64,000 bases of DNA from Platanthera guangdongensis (lineage: Eukaryota > Streptophyta > Magnoliopsida > Asparagales > Orchidaceae): contig CM077164.1 of the NCBI GenBank assembly GCA_039583875.1, positions 66,681,628-66,745,627 on the forward strand, written 5' to 3'. The position numbers and the translations under genes were made by a program. Below, piece by piece: positions 43,101 through 53,229 of the stretch; within the stretch, counting starts at the first letter, position 1; every line of letters starts with the position of its first letter. Under the pieces are notes generated by a model, which ran no database searches, was not told the origin of the DNA, and worked only from the letters and a program-made list of their open reading frames with translations.

Positions 43101-44105
43101 CTCTGCCTAAAAGGATAGAGGTAAATGAGCATCTGACAACAATGTAGTGGCAGATTCAATAAGGGTTCTATTTTTCCTTTCAGCTACCCCATTTTGTTGA
43201 GGAGTTCTAGGAGCTGAGAAAGTATGTCTGATCCCTTCACTCTGACAGAACTCTTGCATAAGAAGAGTATCAAACTCTGTCCCATGATCACTTCTGATCA
43301 GGGCAATGTGAGTATTGAACTCAATCTGTATACATTTGAGAAACTCTGTCAGACACTTAAAGTTATCAGACTTCTTCCTTAGAAAGAACACCCAAGTGAA
43401 TCTAGAGAAGTCATCTACAATTACTAAAGTGTAGGATTTCCCTCCTAGGCTTTGTACTGTGATGGGTCCAAATAGATACATGTGTAACAGATACAATATC
43501 CTAGGTGAATCACTCTTATTAAGTGACTTAAAACTGTTTTTAGTTTGCTTGCCTAATTGACAAGCCTTGCATAGTCCTTCCTTCTTGTAGGGGCCAGAAG
43601 GTAGTCCTCTAACAAGGTTGTCCTTGTATAGCCTAGCAATAGTTCTAAGGTTTAGGTGTCCTAATCTCTTATGCCATAACACATTTGGTCTACAAACTGA
43701 GTTAAACAGGCAAATATCTATATCAGTTGAAAGAAAATCTACTAGGTAGATATTACCTTTCCTTATACCTGTCAACACAGTTGTGTTGTCCTCTGACTTG
43801 ATTTTGCATAAGGCTTTGCTGAAGGTCACCTGGTAGCCTTCATCACACAGCTGACTGATGTTGATTAGGTTGTGCTTCAGTCCTTCCACATAAGCTACCT
43901 TTTTGAAGGTTACTGAACCAATCTGGACTGCACCATATCCTTTAGTTTGTCCAAAGTTGGAATCACCAAAGATAACTTTGGGTCCAAGCTTGGCTCTGAA
44001 GGATGTGAGATTGTCCTTATTCCCTGTCATGTGCTTAGAGCACCCACTATCCAAGTACCATTGCTGGTTAGATGTTGGATAGGTCTTCATCTGCACATAA
44101 AACAA
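43101..44105 (-). pseudogene. S3 protease and integrase core, catalytic Asp lost
   Basis: It has the protease motif YLDSGCSKHMTG, the zinc-binding pre-integrase domain (WHKRLGHLN to CKACQLGKQ) and integrase motifs RSDHGTEF and APRTPQQNGVAERKN. The first catalytic Asp, which lies in LHLDLFDP in S1 and LHMDLFGP in S2, is Tyr here (LHMYLFGP, about 43473-43496). That alone should abolish strand transfer. The ORF ends at the TAG replacing Trp at 43098. Pol is in a +1 frame relative to the gag stop at 44107-44109. Confidence 0.88.
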
Positions 44106-44106
44106 T

Positions 44107-46197
44107 TTACTTGTTTTTGACCCAGTTTACCTTGGGCCTAGGTTGATAACCTCTAAATTCAGAAATGAAAGACATCCCTGGCTGACTCTTATATCCTTCA
44201 GGATGATATCTCCTTGGAGGTAAAATCCATTCAGTATAAGGGTTAAAGGTTTGGGATGAAGAACCCTTAGGATTCAATTTTGATTTGCCTTTGAAAAAGT
44301 TTCCAGAGTTCTGACCTCTGTTCGACGATCTTGGAGCTGCGTTCGACGATCTTGGGTCAGATCGTCAAGCTCCGTTCGACGGTCGACTATGGCTGAGGTC
44401 AGGTATATGAGATCGTCAAGCTGCGTTCGACGACTTTAGCTGAGATCGTCGACTTGCGTTCGACGATTTTTCCTGAGGTCGTCGAGCTGCGTTCGGCGAT
44501 CGTCGATCTTCATTCGGCGATCGTCGATCTCCGTTCGACGATTTTTGCTGGGACTCAGTTTTCTGAGGCAGATCAGAATTTTTCCTGGCAACCTCTACAA
44601 CTCCCTTTCCCTTATTAGAAATAAACTTGATGGGAGTTGTTAGGACTATAGGTTGGCTGGATGAAGCACCCAAGCCCAGTGTACTGTTGAATCTAGAGTT
44701 CACTGTGCTTATGATGTCCATCAGCTTGATGCTTCTCCCATTAAGGGATTCTTCAAGCTTCTTGGCCTCAGAGAGCTCACTTTTCAGTGTAGCTATCTGT
44801 TCCCTACAGTTCTCCAACTCCTGAGAGAGTTTGAGGTTTTCTGACTTTAAACCATTGTGTTCAGATAATTGATTTCTGAGAGAGATAATCTCTTTCTCAG
44901 ACTTTAGCAGGTCTAAACACAGTGCTTTAAATTCAGATTTAAAATCTTCTGAAGTAAAATCAAAAGAACTAATTACCTGATCTTCTTCAGGTTGGGTTTC
45001 TGAGTCTGACTCTGACTCTTCATCCTCTGAATTGTGTTGTGAGGCATTAATTGCCATCATGCAGAATTTCTTTTCTTCTGCATCATCCTCATCATCACTG
45101 GAGCTGGATAAGGCTTCTGATTCCTCTTCTGTCTCACTCCAGGATTCAGCAACAAACCCTTTTCTTGTATGCTTATTTTTGCTTGAAGAGGGCTTGCTAT
45201 TTCCATTCCTTTTGGAGTCTTTCTCCTTTCTTCTTTCTTTTCTGTCCCTTCTGTCCTTGGTCTTGTTCTCTGGACAGTCAGGAACTATGTGCCCTAGTTT
45301 CCTGCAACCAAAGCAGATAATGTCTTTATTGTTGCTAATGGGCTTGTCATACATTGGCTTGTCCTGCTCCTTGTATGATCTTCTTCTGAAGTCCTTTCTG
45401 GCCATCTTGTAGAATCTTTTGGCCAACAGGGTGAGTAGTTCATCATTGCCTGTGCTCTTATCTTCAGGCAGATCCTCAGTTGCCTTAAAGGCTATGGTTT
45501 TCTCTTTCTTTGTGGCTGGTGAAGCAGCCTTCTGTTCTTCCTCTCTATTCTTGATGAGTAGCTCATAAGATTTGAGCTTACCCAACAAGGCTTCAGTGAT
45601 GATCTCATTTAGACTTCTGGCATCCTTAATTGGCCAGATTCTTGAATCCCAAGTGCTGGGGAAGCACATTAGGATCTTGCCATTAAGTTCTGTCAGAGAA
45701 ATCTCTTTGTCCAATGTCCTTAGCTCACTGACAATTAGACTCAATCTGTTGTACATGTCTACCACTGACTCAGTCTCTCCCTTCTTGAAGTTCTCATATT
45801 GGGAGATGAGATGGGATCTTCTGTCCTTTCTCTCATCAGCTGAGCCTGAGACAATTTCTGAGAGCTTGTCCCAAATCTCCTTGGCTGAGTTGCATTCAGC
45901 TACCTTTTGGAATATGTCATCTGACATTGTCTGGGCTAGGATGTTCATAGCCTTGGCATCAGCTACTTTCCATTTTTTGATGTCAGCATCTGTTCCTGAT
46001 GGAGGTGGAACAGCATTTGTGCTTGTGCTCTCTGGGGGTCTTGGACACACTGTCAAAACAGAATTAAAAATATCTTCATCAATGGAGTTCATGTAAAGTC
46101 TAATCCTTGCCTTCCAAAGTGCAAACTTGGAAAGATTGCACACTGGAGGTCTGGTGCTAGCATAATCTTTGTTTTGGGCCATGAGTTGTGCCAACAA
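44107..46197 (-). pseudogene. S3 gag, stopped by two TGA codons in a palindrome array
   Basis: The ATG is at 46197. The capsid-like region occupies about 1-240 (ALWKARIRLYMNSIDEDIF, AKEIWDKLSEIV), with a zinc knuckle CFGCRKLGHIVPDC near 300, an acidic region and a coiled coil near 415-490. At about codons 550-620 the coding strand runs through the S3 palindrome (44320-44545), giving an Arg/Ser/Asn-rich repeat. Two CGA-type codons there have become TGA (44416-44418 and 44365-44367). Beyond them the frame stays open to TAA at 44107-44109, for 696 codons in total, close to the 680 of S1. S3 lacks the second knuckle. Confidence 0.88.
44320..44545. repeat. S3 palindrome array inside gag
   Basis: About eight copies of GTTCGACGATC or GATCGTCGA(T/G)CT type blocks, in frame within gag. 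The motif is the one found in the S3 LTR and upstream of its accessory ORF. Confidence 0.88.
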
Positions 46198-46298
46198 AAT
46201 CTAATAATAAAATACAAAAGAAAAACAGATCTAGTTTAGGATCTTGGGGTTCAGGTGTTAGCCTGTACAACCAATCAGGTATGGTATGTTTAACCAAC

Positions 46299-46313
46299 CT
46301 CGCTTTGATACCA
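46299..46313 (-). other. S3 primer-binding site, tRNA-iMet type
   Basis: Sense TGGTATCAAAGCGAG, two bases after the 5' LTR. It is the same 15 bases as in S1. Confidence 0.85.
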
Positions 46314-46315
46314 AT

Positions 46316-47820
46316 TGAAAGTGCAACTAGATCTGATATACTCTAGAGGGGGGTGAATAGAGTATATGGTGTTTAGTACTTTTAAAAACATTTACAACAA
46401 TTGTTGTAATAAGTGTGAGCAGGGAAGCAAATATAAATCTAATCACAGAACTAAGCTATGCAAAAACTAAGCACAGACAAATCAAGGCCAGAAACAAAAA
46501 GTAAACAAGCAGAGCCAGAGGACACAAGGAAATATAGTGGTTCCCCAAACTTGGGTACATCCACTCTTCTACCACCCAAGGTAGGAATCCACTGCAGGAT
46601 GAGTTGATCAGGTGTCCTGGGCACCAATGAGCTTTTGATAAGGTGCTCAAAAACCAAAGCAGATTTTTTGATCATGTGTCTTGCCACCAATGAGCTTTTG
46701 ACAAGGTGCTCAAAAACCAGATTCAAACTTTTGAAGGGAGTTTGAGAAACCCTTTACAAACTGGGGGTGAGAGAGTGATGGCAGTCTTCTCTTTCTCAAA
46801 CAACTGAGAAGACTATGTGGATTGATGTCAAAGCTCCCCCTGAATCCTTGAAATCTTCAGGAAGAAAAGCTTTGCTGAGGGTGATAGGCCTTCAAAGGTA
46901 GAACTCCAGCAATAGATGGTTTCAGCAATGGCTGAAATGTTGAGTGTCTGGAGTCTTGAAATGATGTTGGCCTTGAACACTTTGAAAGATGAAGAGATTT
47001 TGAAAGCTTGATGTCTTTGATGAGTGTTCTTCAGAATTCTTTTTGACAGAAGATTTTGAAAGAGTCTCTATAATCTGTGTTGTGTATTCTCTTCTTGTTA
47101 ATCTCTATTGATTCAAAAAACATTCAGTCTTTTATTCTCTGTTCCAGAATAGAATATCATTCTCTGTCAAAGATAGCCGTTGGTCTGCATTGATTGCATC
47201 CTTAATTGCAAAAACTCTTCTGGAGGAAAGTCCACAGAATTATTCCTTAAAAGATCCCTTGAAACTTGGTCCAGAAATAAATGAAAACGGCTAGCAAATC
47301 TCTGAATTAATTGCATAATAACTCCTATCTGATTTGAATTTGAATTCTGGAAGTTATCTGAAATCGTCGAACTGAGCTCTGCTGTCGTCGAGCTGAGCTC
47401 AGCGAACTGGAAAACTCAAGCAGCAAAATAATCATCGATCTGAGCTCAAAGATCGTCGAACTGAGCTCAGAGATAAAGATCCAATGCAGAGTCAAAATCG
47501 TCGACCTGAGCTCACTGATCGTCGAATGGAGTTCGACGATATTGAGAAGTTGAGCTCAGCGATCGTCGAATGGAGCTCGATGATCTGTTGAAGTTGAGCT
47601 CAGCGATCGTCGAATGGAGTTCGACGAATCGTCGTGCTGAGCTCGACGATCAGACTTGGTCTCTAGACAGAAAAACTTGGTCTTCAGGGCAGCTTCCAAA
47701 CCTAGACTACTAACCCTTAGACTCAATTCTAATTGACCTATTAAGCTATACAGAAGGTCAAACAAAGGTTCCTAGAGACATAGTGATCCTGACCCAAATT
47801 AGTAATAGGGTGTTCCAACA
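46316..47820 (-). repeat. S3 5' LTR
   Basis: 1505 bp, about 22 substitutions from 35668-37172 and no indels seen. Several differences fall in CpGs of the palindrome array (47354-47653). Confidence 0.94.
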
Positions 47821-47825
47821 CGTTC
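47821..47825. repeat. TSD of S3, right copy (CGTTC)
   Basis: Exact repeat of 35663-35667. After it the A1 sequence GATTACTCCAGATTC resumes, as in A2 at 60588. Confidence 0.93.
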
Positions 47826-48365
47826 GATTACTCCAGATTCTACAATTTTAAGTAGCACAAAGAAAATTTACTTTTGCAGAATAAATTTAAGTCTATGAGC
47901 ATGAAGAAAAAGTAATCCTATACTATTTCTATGCAAATCATGAGTACTCGATTAGGAGCACTGCATGAGTTTCGAACTACTATATCCCAAAATCCTAAGT
48001 CAGCACCACTTTTTTAGAGTTGACACAAAAGTAAAACATTTGCCCTGAGCCGCGCGCATGGTTAAGTGTGCACTCAAGTGGGTGATTTAGTGTGTGCAAA
48101 TAGTGATCATGAAATAAATAAATGAAGACTAGTATGCAATAAACTGTGCTGTGTAGTGATCACAGGCAACTCCACCCCCATACTAGAATATGACAATACG
48201 AAAAAGTAAAACATGTAAATAAAAATAAAGGGCTAGGGGAAGAAGTACCCATGCTCAAAATTGAGCATACCGGTCATGCGACGAGATATCCAAGTGCGGC
48301 CAAGTTGTCGCGCCTCAAAAATTCCTGCACTTGCAATTTAAATACATACGCCAAACAAAAGATGG

Positions 48366-48451
<86 letters not shown>

Positions 48452-48655
48452 AAAGATTTCAAAACACAGCACAGGACCAAATGGTCCAACATGAATTGTC
48501 TCCCAGAAGCCACTTTTGTTTACCGTCCTTAAGGTGGACCAAATATCTGTATTAGCAGTTATAATAAAGAGTTCTTTGCAGTTTAAAATGGAAGAAATAA
48601 GATACAGCGAACTAGAGTTCCATACGCAGTGAGAAAACGAAAAGAGAAGGGTAAG
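47826..48655 (-). other. A1 non-coding internal region, continued
   Basis: No coding sequence. It is homologous to A2 60590-61380 and, inverted, to A3 about 53330-53960. The shared blocks GTTTACCGTCCTTAAGGTGG and TTAGCAGTTATAATAAAGAG lie near 48520-48580. It contains the microsatellite at 48366-48448. Confidence 0.75.
48366..48448. repeat. (AC)n(AT)n microsatellite in A1
   Basis: About 27 bp of AC repeat running into about 56 bp of AT repeat. It has only a short TATATATGAATATATAC counterpart in A2 (about 61125-61141), so it expanded after the copies split. Confidence 0.95.
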
Positions 48656-48873
48656 TGGAACGATGGTATTGCAATCAGCTATAAGCGGATTTGTGGTAAG
48701 TCTCTCCGGTGGGGTGCGAGGGAACGACAGCTGTCTTTTTGCGATGGGGGAAAGGGGTTTCCCCTTATGCCGATTGCGCTCTTCCTCGCGCCAGAAGGCA
48801 GCGTAGGGCTCATCACGTAAACGCGTTGCCTCTTTCAGTTTCTCCACCGTTGGAGACTTCCAATGGATGTAGT
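48656..48873 (-). pseudogene. A1 short conserved ORF segment
   Basis: The minus-strand frame contains HWKSPTVEKLKEATRLRDEP, then AAFWREEERNR, and ends near NPLIAD. A2 encodes the same segment at 61385-61560, with mostly conservative changes. A3 has a more distant version in its 119-residue ORF (PWRSPSVDMKRKEL..FARRREKD). It lies after the protease and before the non-coding region in sense. I do not recognise the family. Preservation in three copies suggests it was once part of a real protein. Confidence 0.6.
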
Positions 48874-49003
48874 TTGTGGGTTTTCCTGTTTTTGTGGTTG
48901 GTGGTGTCCTGTCCGGTACCGTGACGGCGACCGGATCTGCCCAAGCTACATATCACTTAACAGAGTTATCAGCAGTGTTATACAAATAAGTGTCTAGGGA
49001 TTT

Positions 49004-49600
49004 CTAACGGATAAAACTCGGTTCGCCATGCTCAAAAACAGAGTTGGCGGGAAGTAGAAAGGCAGCCGTGGCTTTGGTGCACTCGATCCCTTCTTTGACC
49101 AATAGCTCTTGATTCTTATCTATCTCCTGGGAGAGTCCTTTCTTTGTCTTCTGTTCCGGATGTGCTTCTTCCAATGTTGGGAGTCCTGAATCTATCTTGG
49201 TATCTATGACACTTAGAAAATGGTTATTTTGGATGGGAGAGGGATGTATGGATGTGTTATCGTGGGCGGAATCTTTGGCCGGCCATGTGACGCGTCCTTT
49301 GGAAAAGTCGAGGGATGCACCACTGGTCGTCAGGAATGGGACTCCTAATATAGGAATAGAGTTATTTTCCCTTGGTCCCAAATCCTGGAAGTCAGTGGTT
49401 ATACTTTTTCCGTTGACCTCGATTTCGACTTCCCGAACACCTCCCTCGGTGTCAACCAAATTTCCATTCGCTCAGATAAGCGACTTCCGGTTTTCAATGT
49501 CGACTTATAGGTGCATCTTCGCAACATATTGCAGGGTGAGGATGTTGCTGGACGCCCCGGAGTCGCATAATGCTGGGGTTTGAAGTTGTTTATTTTACAA
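49004..49600 (-). pseudogene. A1 aspartic protease, broken
   Basis: The active-site motif DSGAS is encoded at about 49550-49564, followed by NILTLQYVAKMHL and a stop. The C-terminal half continues in another frame in 49004-49459, with FQDLGPRENNSIPILGVPFL and ASLDFSKGRVTW, as in Gypsy proteases of the Athila group. No reverse transcriptase follows. Downstream there is only a stop-rich stretch and the short conserved ORF. Confidence 0.8.
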
Positions 49601-50870
49601 TTGATGATGAGTTCATTTCTTTTTCCCAAATTTTCCTCCCCAAGGCTTTTACCTTGTTCATGGGGGTTCTTTTCGGTGTTACTAGGTAAGGTGCCTTGGG
49701 TGCGTTTGGAGACCACTTAGGCCAATTGGCCCAATTGTGCCTCCAGTTTGCGCATCGAGGCGGCTGGATTTGTCATGTTGGTTTGGGAAATTTCAACGAA
49801 TTTTTCGAATATCTCTTCCAAAGAACTTTTTTTAACGACGGGGATCCCTTGGGAATAATTTTGTTGAGGCGGCCGCGGTTGGCTTCCGGAGGCATACACA
49901 TCGTTTTGATGATGCCCCGGTTGCCACCTTTGGCTAGATGCGTTTGGATTTCAAGAAAGGTTGGGGTGATTTCTCAGCCCCGGGTTGTATGTGTTTCCGT
50001 AAGGCACTCCCCCGTTTTGATTTGCTACAAAATTATCTCACTCATTCAGAAAAGAAGATTCATCTGGTACCTCGACTCCTAGGCATTCGAAGCTGTGGTG
50101 GTCGGTGCTTGCGCAACCTTTGCAGGAGATTGCCATCACTGAGGCGGCGGCGGCGGGCTTGTGGATATCCACTGCGAATACTCTGCTTGTGCTTCGTGGG
50201 AAGTTTCTTCTAGCGGTCCAGTAAGCGCTGTGAGTGGCGGTGTCTTGTAAGATTCTCAGAGCATCATCTGGAGAAAGGTTCATGAATGTTCCTCCGGAGG
50301 CGGCATCGATCATGGCTCGGTGATGGGGTTCAATAGCAAAGTAGAAACTTTCGACGAGGTTCCACGTTTGGAATCCATGGTTTGTGCACTTCCTCAGCAG
50401 CTCGTTGAAATGCTCCCAAACATCGGCTAAACTTTCTTGATCGACTTGCCGGAAGTTGGTTATTGCTCGCCTCATGCTGACGATCCGATCTACCGGGTGC
50501 AACTTAGCTAGGAATTTTGTGGTCAAAGCCTCCCAAGTGGTGGCTATTCTAAGTGGAAGGGAGTGAAGCCATGTCTTGGCTTTGTCCCTTAGTGAAAAAG
50601 GAAAGAGGCGGAGCTTGACTGTTTTGTCCGGGATTCCAGCTAGAGGAACGTGGCACAAATTTCGGAGAATTCTGCCAGGTGAAGATGGGCGTCTTCAGTA
50701 GCCATTCCTGAGAACTGAGCGTTGTTCCGAATGATATTCATGATAACTGGTTTAATCTCGAACAGTTGGTTGGTGATAGCAGGTCCGAAACCGGGGTATA
50801 TGCTCCCGACAGTAAGTGTACTGTAATCCCTCATGGTGCGGACCTGGGGAGGGTTCACTTAATTTTCGTC
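49601..50870 (-). pseudogene. A1 gag, Athila type, frameshifted
   Basis: The N-terminal piece is 50640-50858, with ITNQLFEIKPVIMNIIRNN and AHLHLAEFSEIC. The main piece is 50038-50658, with LRLFPFSLRDKAKTWLHSLP, TTKFLAKLHPVDRIVSMRRA, FNELLRKCTNHGF and a final CKGCASTDHHSFEC that resembles a zinc-binding knuckle. The C-terminal coiled-coil remnant is at 49717-49899, with SSLEEIFEKFVE and MRKLEAQLGQLA. These are hallmark segments of Athila-group Gag. Frame changes at about 50650 and 50037, plus stops, prevent a full protein. Confidence 0.85.
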
Positions 50871-51131
50871 GCCATTTCGGTCGCCATGATGTATCCCTCC
50901 AACTTGGTTGCCGGCATCGATATTCAGCTGGTCTCCCATTGGGGCTAAAGTGATGGCTGCGGCGCGTCTTCGCGCTAGGATAGTACGTTCGATCTCTAGG
51001 TCGTAGGTGACAAGATCTCTTGTGGCTCGACCCTGCATTCACTACGGCAAACTACACAAGGAAAAAGCAGTAAAAAACACTAACTCTTATAACAATATTT
51101 TCAGTCATGCTGAGTCGCTTTATAGTTGCAT

Positions 51132-51150
51132 TCCCCGGCAACGACGCCAA
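51132..51150 (-). other. A1 primer-binding site, tRNA-Asp type
   Basis: Sense TGGCGTCGTTGCCGGGGAA, six bases after the LTR. It differs at one position from the TGGCGCCGTTGCCGGGGA site complementary to plant tRNA-Asp, used by Athila-group elements. Confidence 0.85.
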
Positions 51151-51155
51151 AAACT

Positions 51156-52669
51156 TGATGCGTGTAAATCGGCAAGCGCACCGGTCGCACAAGTAATAAA
51201 ATTTGGGAATAAATCCCCGAGTGTCGGTCTCTTGAGGAATGCAATTAGCATAGAGCGGCGACAGTTCAGAAAATATCGTTATGAGGGTTGTACTTAGAAA
51301 ATATTAAAAAGAGGGCTTGAGAGATTGTGTTTTCTTGATCTAATAAACTAATTAAAGCTATGCGGATCGAAGGCACAGCTTCGCAAGGCGAGGTGAGTGT
51401 ATCGGCCGCGATGCCGAACTTCGGTTGGGCTAGTGGACGGAAAGCTAATGGATGGAAGTGTTCTTGTGCGGAGTGTAGTCGGGTGAAACAAGGGTATAGA
51501 GTGGATGTGGAGTGGGCGAGGCACATTCACAACACACAACTCAGAAGCAAACGCAAACCACAAACATCCACTTAGATATATAGTAGAAAATGTAGTTCAT
51601 TACAATAGCAAATTATTCCATACAACGGAGGAAGAGGAAGAAGAGTAAACCACTAGAGGGTGAAGGTCCACCGCAGGTCGTGGCCGGAATAGCGAGTTGT
51701 CAATCCACTTCCGGGCTTAGTCCGAGGAGGCTTCCGGTACCAACGAGATGTCACCTCAAGGGCCTTTGAGTTCGTTCTCTAGGTCATCTTCTTCTCCAAC
51801 TCCGGTGGAAAGATTGGAGTTGAGGTCATCAATGGCCGGGAGCTTCGCCGAAGGGTTTGGAAAGCTTCGGAATCACCGGCTACGGACTCCCGATGAAGGT
51901 GGAGGTGTATGGAGCAGCTGGAGAAGTAGAATGGCACTTCCCGCGCACTCTCCGATCGCAGAAATGACTCGCGTCTGCCCTAAATCGCGGAGCAGGCCCT
52001 TAAATATGGAGGCAGAATAAGCAGAGCGCACGATCAGTGGCGCACGACCAGTGGTCATGCGCACTGTCGGTCGATGATCGTGCGTAATTTCCAATTAAAC
52101 CTGCAACTTGGACAGAAACATCATCAGATATGCGCACGATCAATGGTGCACGACCGATGGTCGTGCGCACTGAATCCACTGATCGTGCGATTGGCAAAGG
52201 CAAAACTGCAGAAAGCAAGAGGTAAACGCGCACGAGCAGTAGCGCATGACCAGTGGTCGTGCGCACAATGGACAGTGCTCGTGCGATTACCCGGGCAGAA
52301 TTAGGCATAGGAGAATGTAATGCGCACAATCAGTGGCGCACGACCAGTGGTCGTGCGCAGCGATTCCAGTGATCGTGCGGAGTGTTCCTGTATCGTCGGG
52401 GTCTCCCGAGCAGTTCCGGAGCAAGCACACGACCCATGCACCAGAAGAAGAGGCAGATAGGCCACCAAAAGTGCACACCACATTCTCAGGAAGTAAAACA
52501 ACAAAAATACAGAAACATCTAAAGCACACATAAGACGGGCCTAAAGTGCACTTAATCATAAAGTAGGAAAGTAAGCAAATATAAGCAGTTATAGCTCTCA
52601 AGTGCAGTGCTAAGACGATAAAACTGGCCCAGATGAGTCCAAAAATCAGTGTAATATTTGGACTCATCA
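51156..52669 (-). repeat. A1 5' LTR
   Basis: 1514 bp from TGATGCGTG to GGACTCATCA on the plus strand, with TGATG/CATCA inverted ends. It carries the GGTCGTGCGC palindrome array at about 52025-52385. ORFs in it are not conserved as proteins. Confidence 0.9.
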
Positions 52670-52674
52670 CTCAT
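52670..52674. repeat. TSD of A1, right copy (CTCAT)
   Basis: Exact repeat of 33065-33069. Confidence 0.85.
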
Positions 52675-52860
52675 CGATTGGAAACACGCGTTAGCCTGGA
52701 GAAAATAATCATCAACAGGTTTTCCACTGAAGGAGTGCGAGCGGGTTAAGAAAGTGACCGAACAGCTGATGGTAGCTGAGGGAGGGATAGAGACGGAGTC
52801 ACTTGACGTAAAAAAAGATTCCGTTGAGAAAAACATGAGCTGAGCACACCCATTGATAGC

Positions 52861-53220
52861 ATGCAGAAAACTGAATTGAAATCTTCTATTTGTTCAAACA
52901 ATGTTTTTAAAACTATTAAACAGGTAACTTGGGCTGATCTTTCACCCGATGAAGGTGAGGAAAGGATGCCCCCAGATGCGAAAGATAAACTTGCTGCTGA
53001 ATTGGTAGGTGTGATCATACCACCATGGCGATCCCCTTCTGTGGATATGAAACGAAAGGAGCTGCACCTCCGTAGGGCGCAGAATTTTGCCCGCCGACGT
53101 GAGAAGGACATGGTTAGGGGCAGGGGAGACTCGTCTTCCCTGGCCCTAAAGCCTTCGCCTCGTCCTCATCTCATGTGGCTGGGGGAATTTATCACAAATC
53201 AGTATTCAGATGAGGAGTGA
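52861..53220 (+). CDS. A3 ORF of unknown function, 119 residues
   Basis: Open from ATG 52861 to TGA 53220. It contains VTWADLSPDEGEE, then PWRSPSVDMKRKELHLRRAQ and a basic RRREKDMVRGRG stretch. The middle aligns loosely with the segment conserved in A1 (48656-48873) and A2 (61385-61560), and its distance to the shared non-coding region is comparable. The frame upstream (52676-52843) also reads as protein-like with one stop, so the original ORF was probably longer. No known domain is recognised. It could be an accessory protein of the A family or a captured host fragment. Confidence 0.5.
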   Translation: MQKTELKSSICSNNVFKTIKQVTWADLSPDEGEERMPPDAKDKLAAELVGVIIPPWRSPSVDMKRKELHLRRAQNFARRREKDMVRGRGDSSSLALKPSPRPHLMWLGEFITNQYSDEE

Positions 53221-53229
53221 AGGATCTCC

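Larger units (their letters stand above)
35668..47820 (-). mobile_element. S3: Copia LTR retrotransposon, Sirevirus type
   Basis: 12153 bp, with two LTRs of exactly 1505 bp, TSD CGTTC, a tRNA-iMet-type primer site and the Sirevirus polypurine tract. Order as in S1: gag, protease, integrase, RT/RNase H, accessory ORF. A hand alignment of the LTRs gives about 22 substitutions in 1505 bp, so the insertion is young. Even so, gag, pol and the accessory ORF all carry stops or frameshifts. It is inserted in A1. Confidence 0.94.
33070..52669 (-). mobile_element. A1: Athila-type Gypsy element lacking RT and integrase
   Basis: LTRs are 1513 bp (33070-34582) and 1514 bp (51156-52669). The internal region is about 4.4 kb after removing the nested S3. 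The sense order is minus: 5' LTR, tRNA-Asp primer site, gag, protease remnant, a short conserved ORF, about 2 kb of non-coding DNA, polypurine tract, 3' LTR. I find no reverse transcriptase, RNase H or integrase. The primer site and Gag match Athila-group elements. A2 and A3 share the ORF and the non-coding part, so this looks like a family that depends on a helper element rather than one decayed copy. Confidence 0.85.

Noticed and set aside
52861..53220. Host gene exon
   Set aside because: Its middle resembles a segment conserved in A1 and A2 and it lies at the matching place in A3, so an element ORF is the simpler reading. A captured host fragment remains possible.
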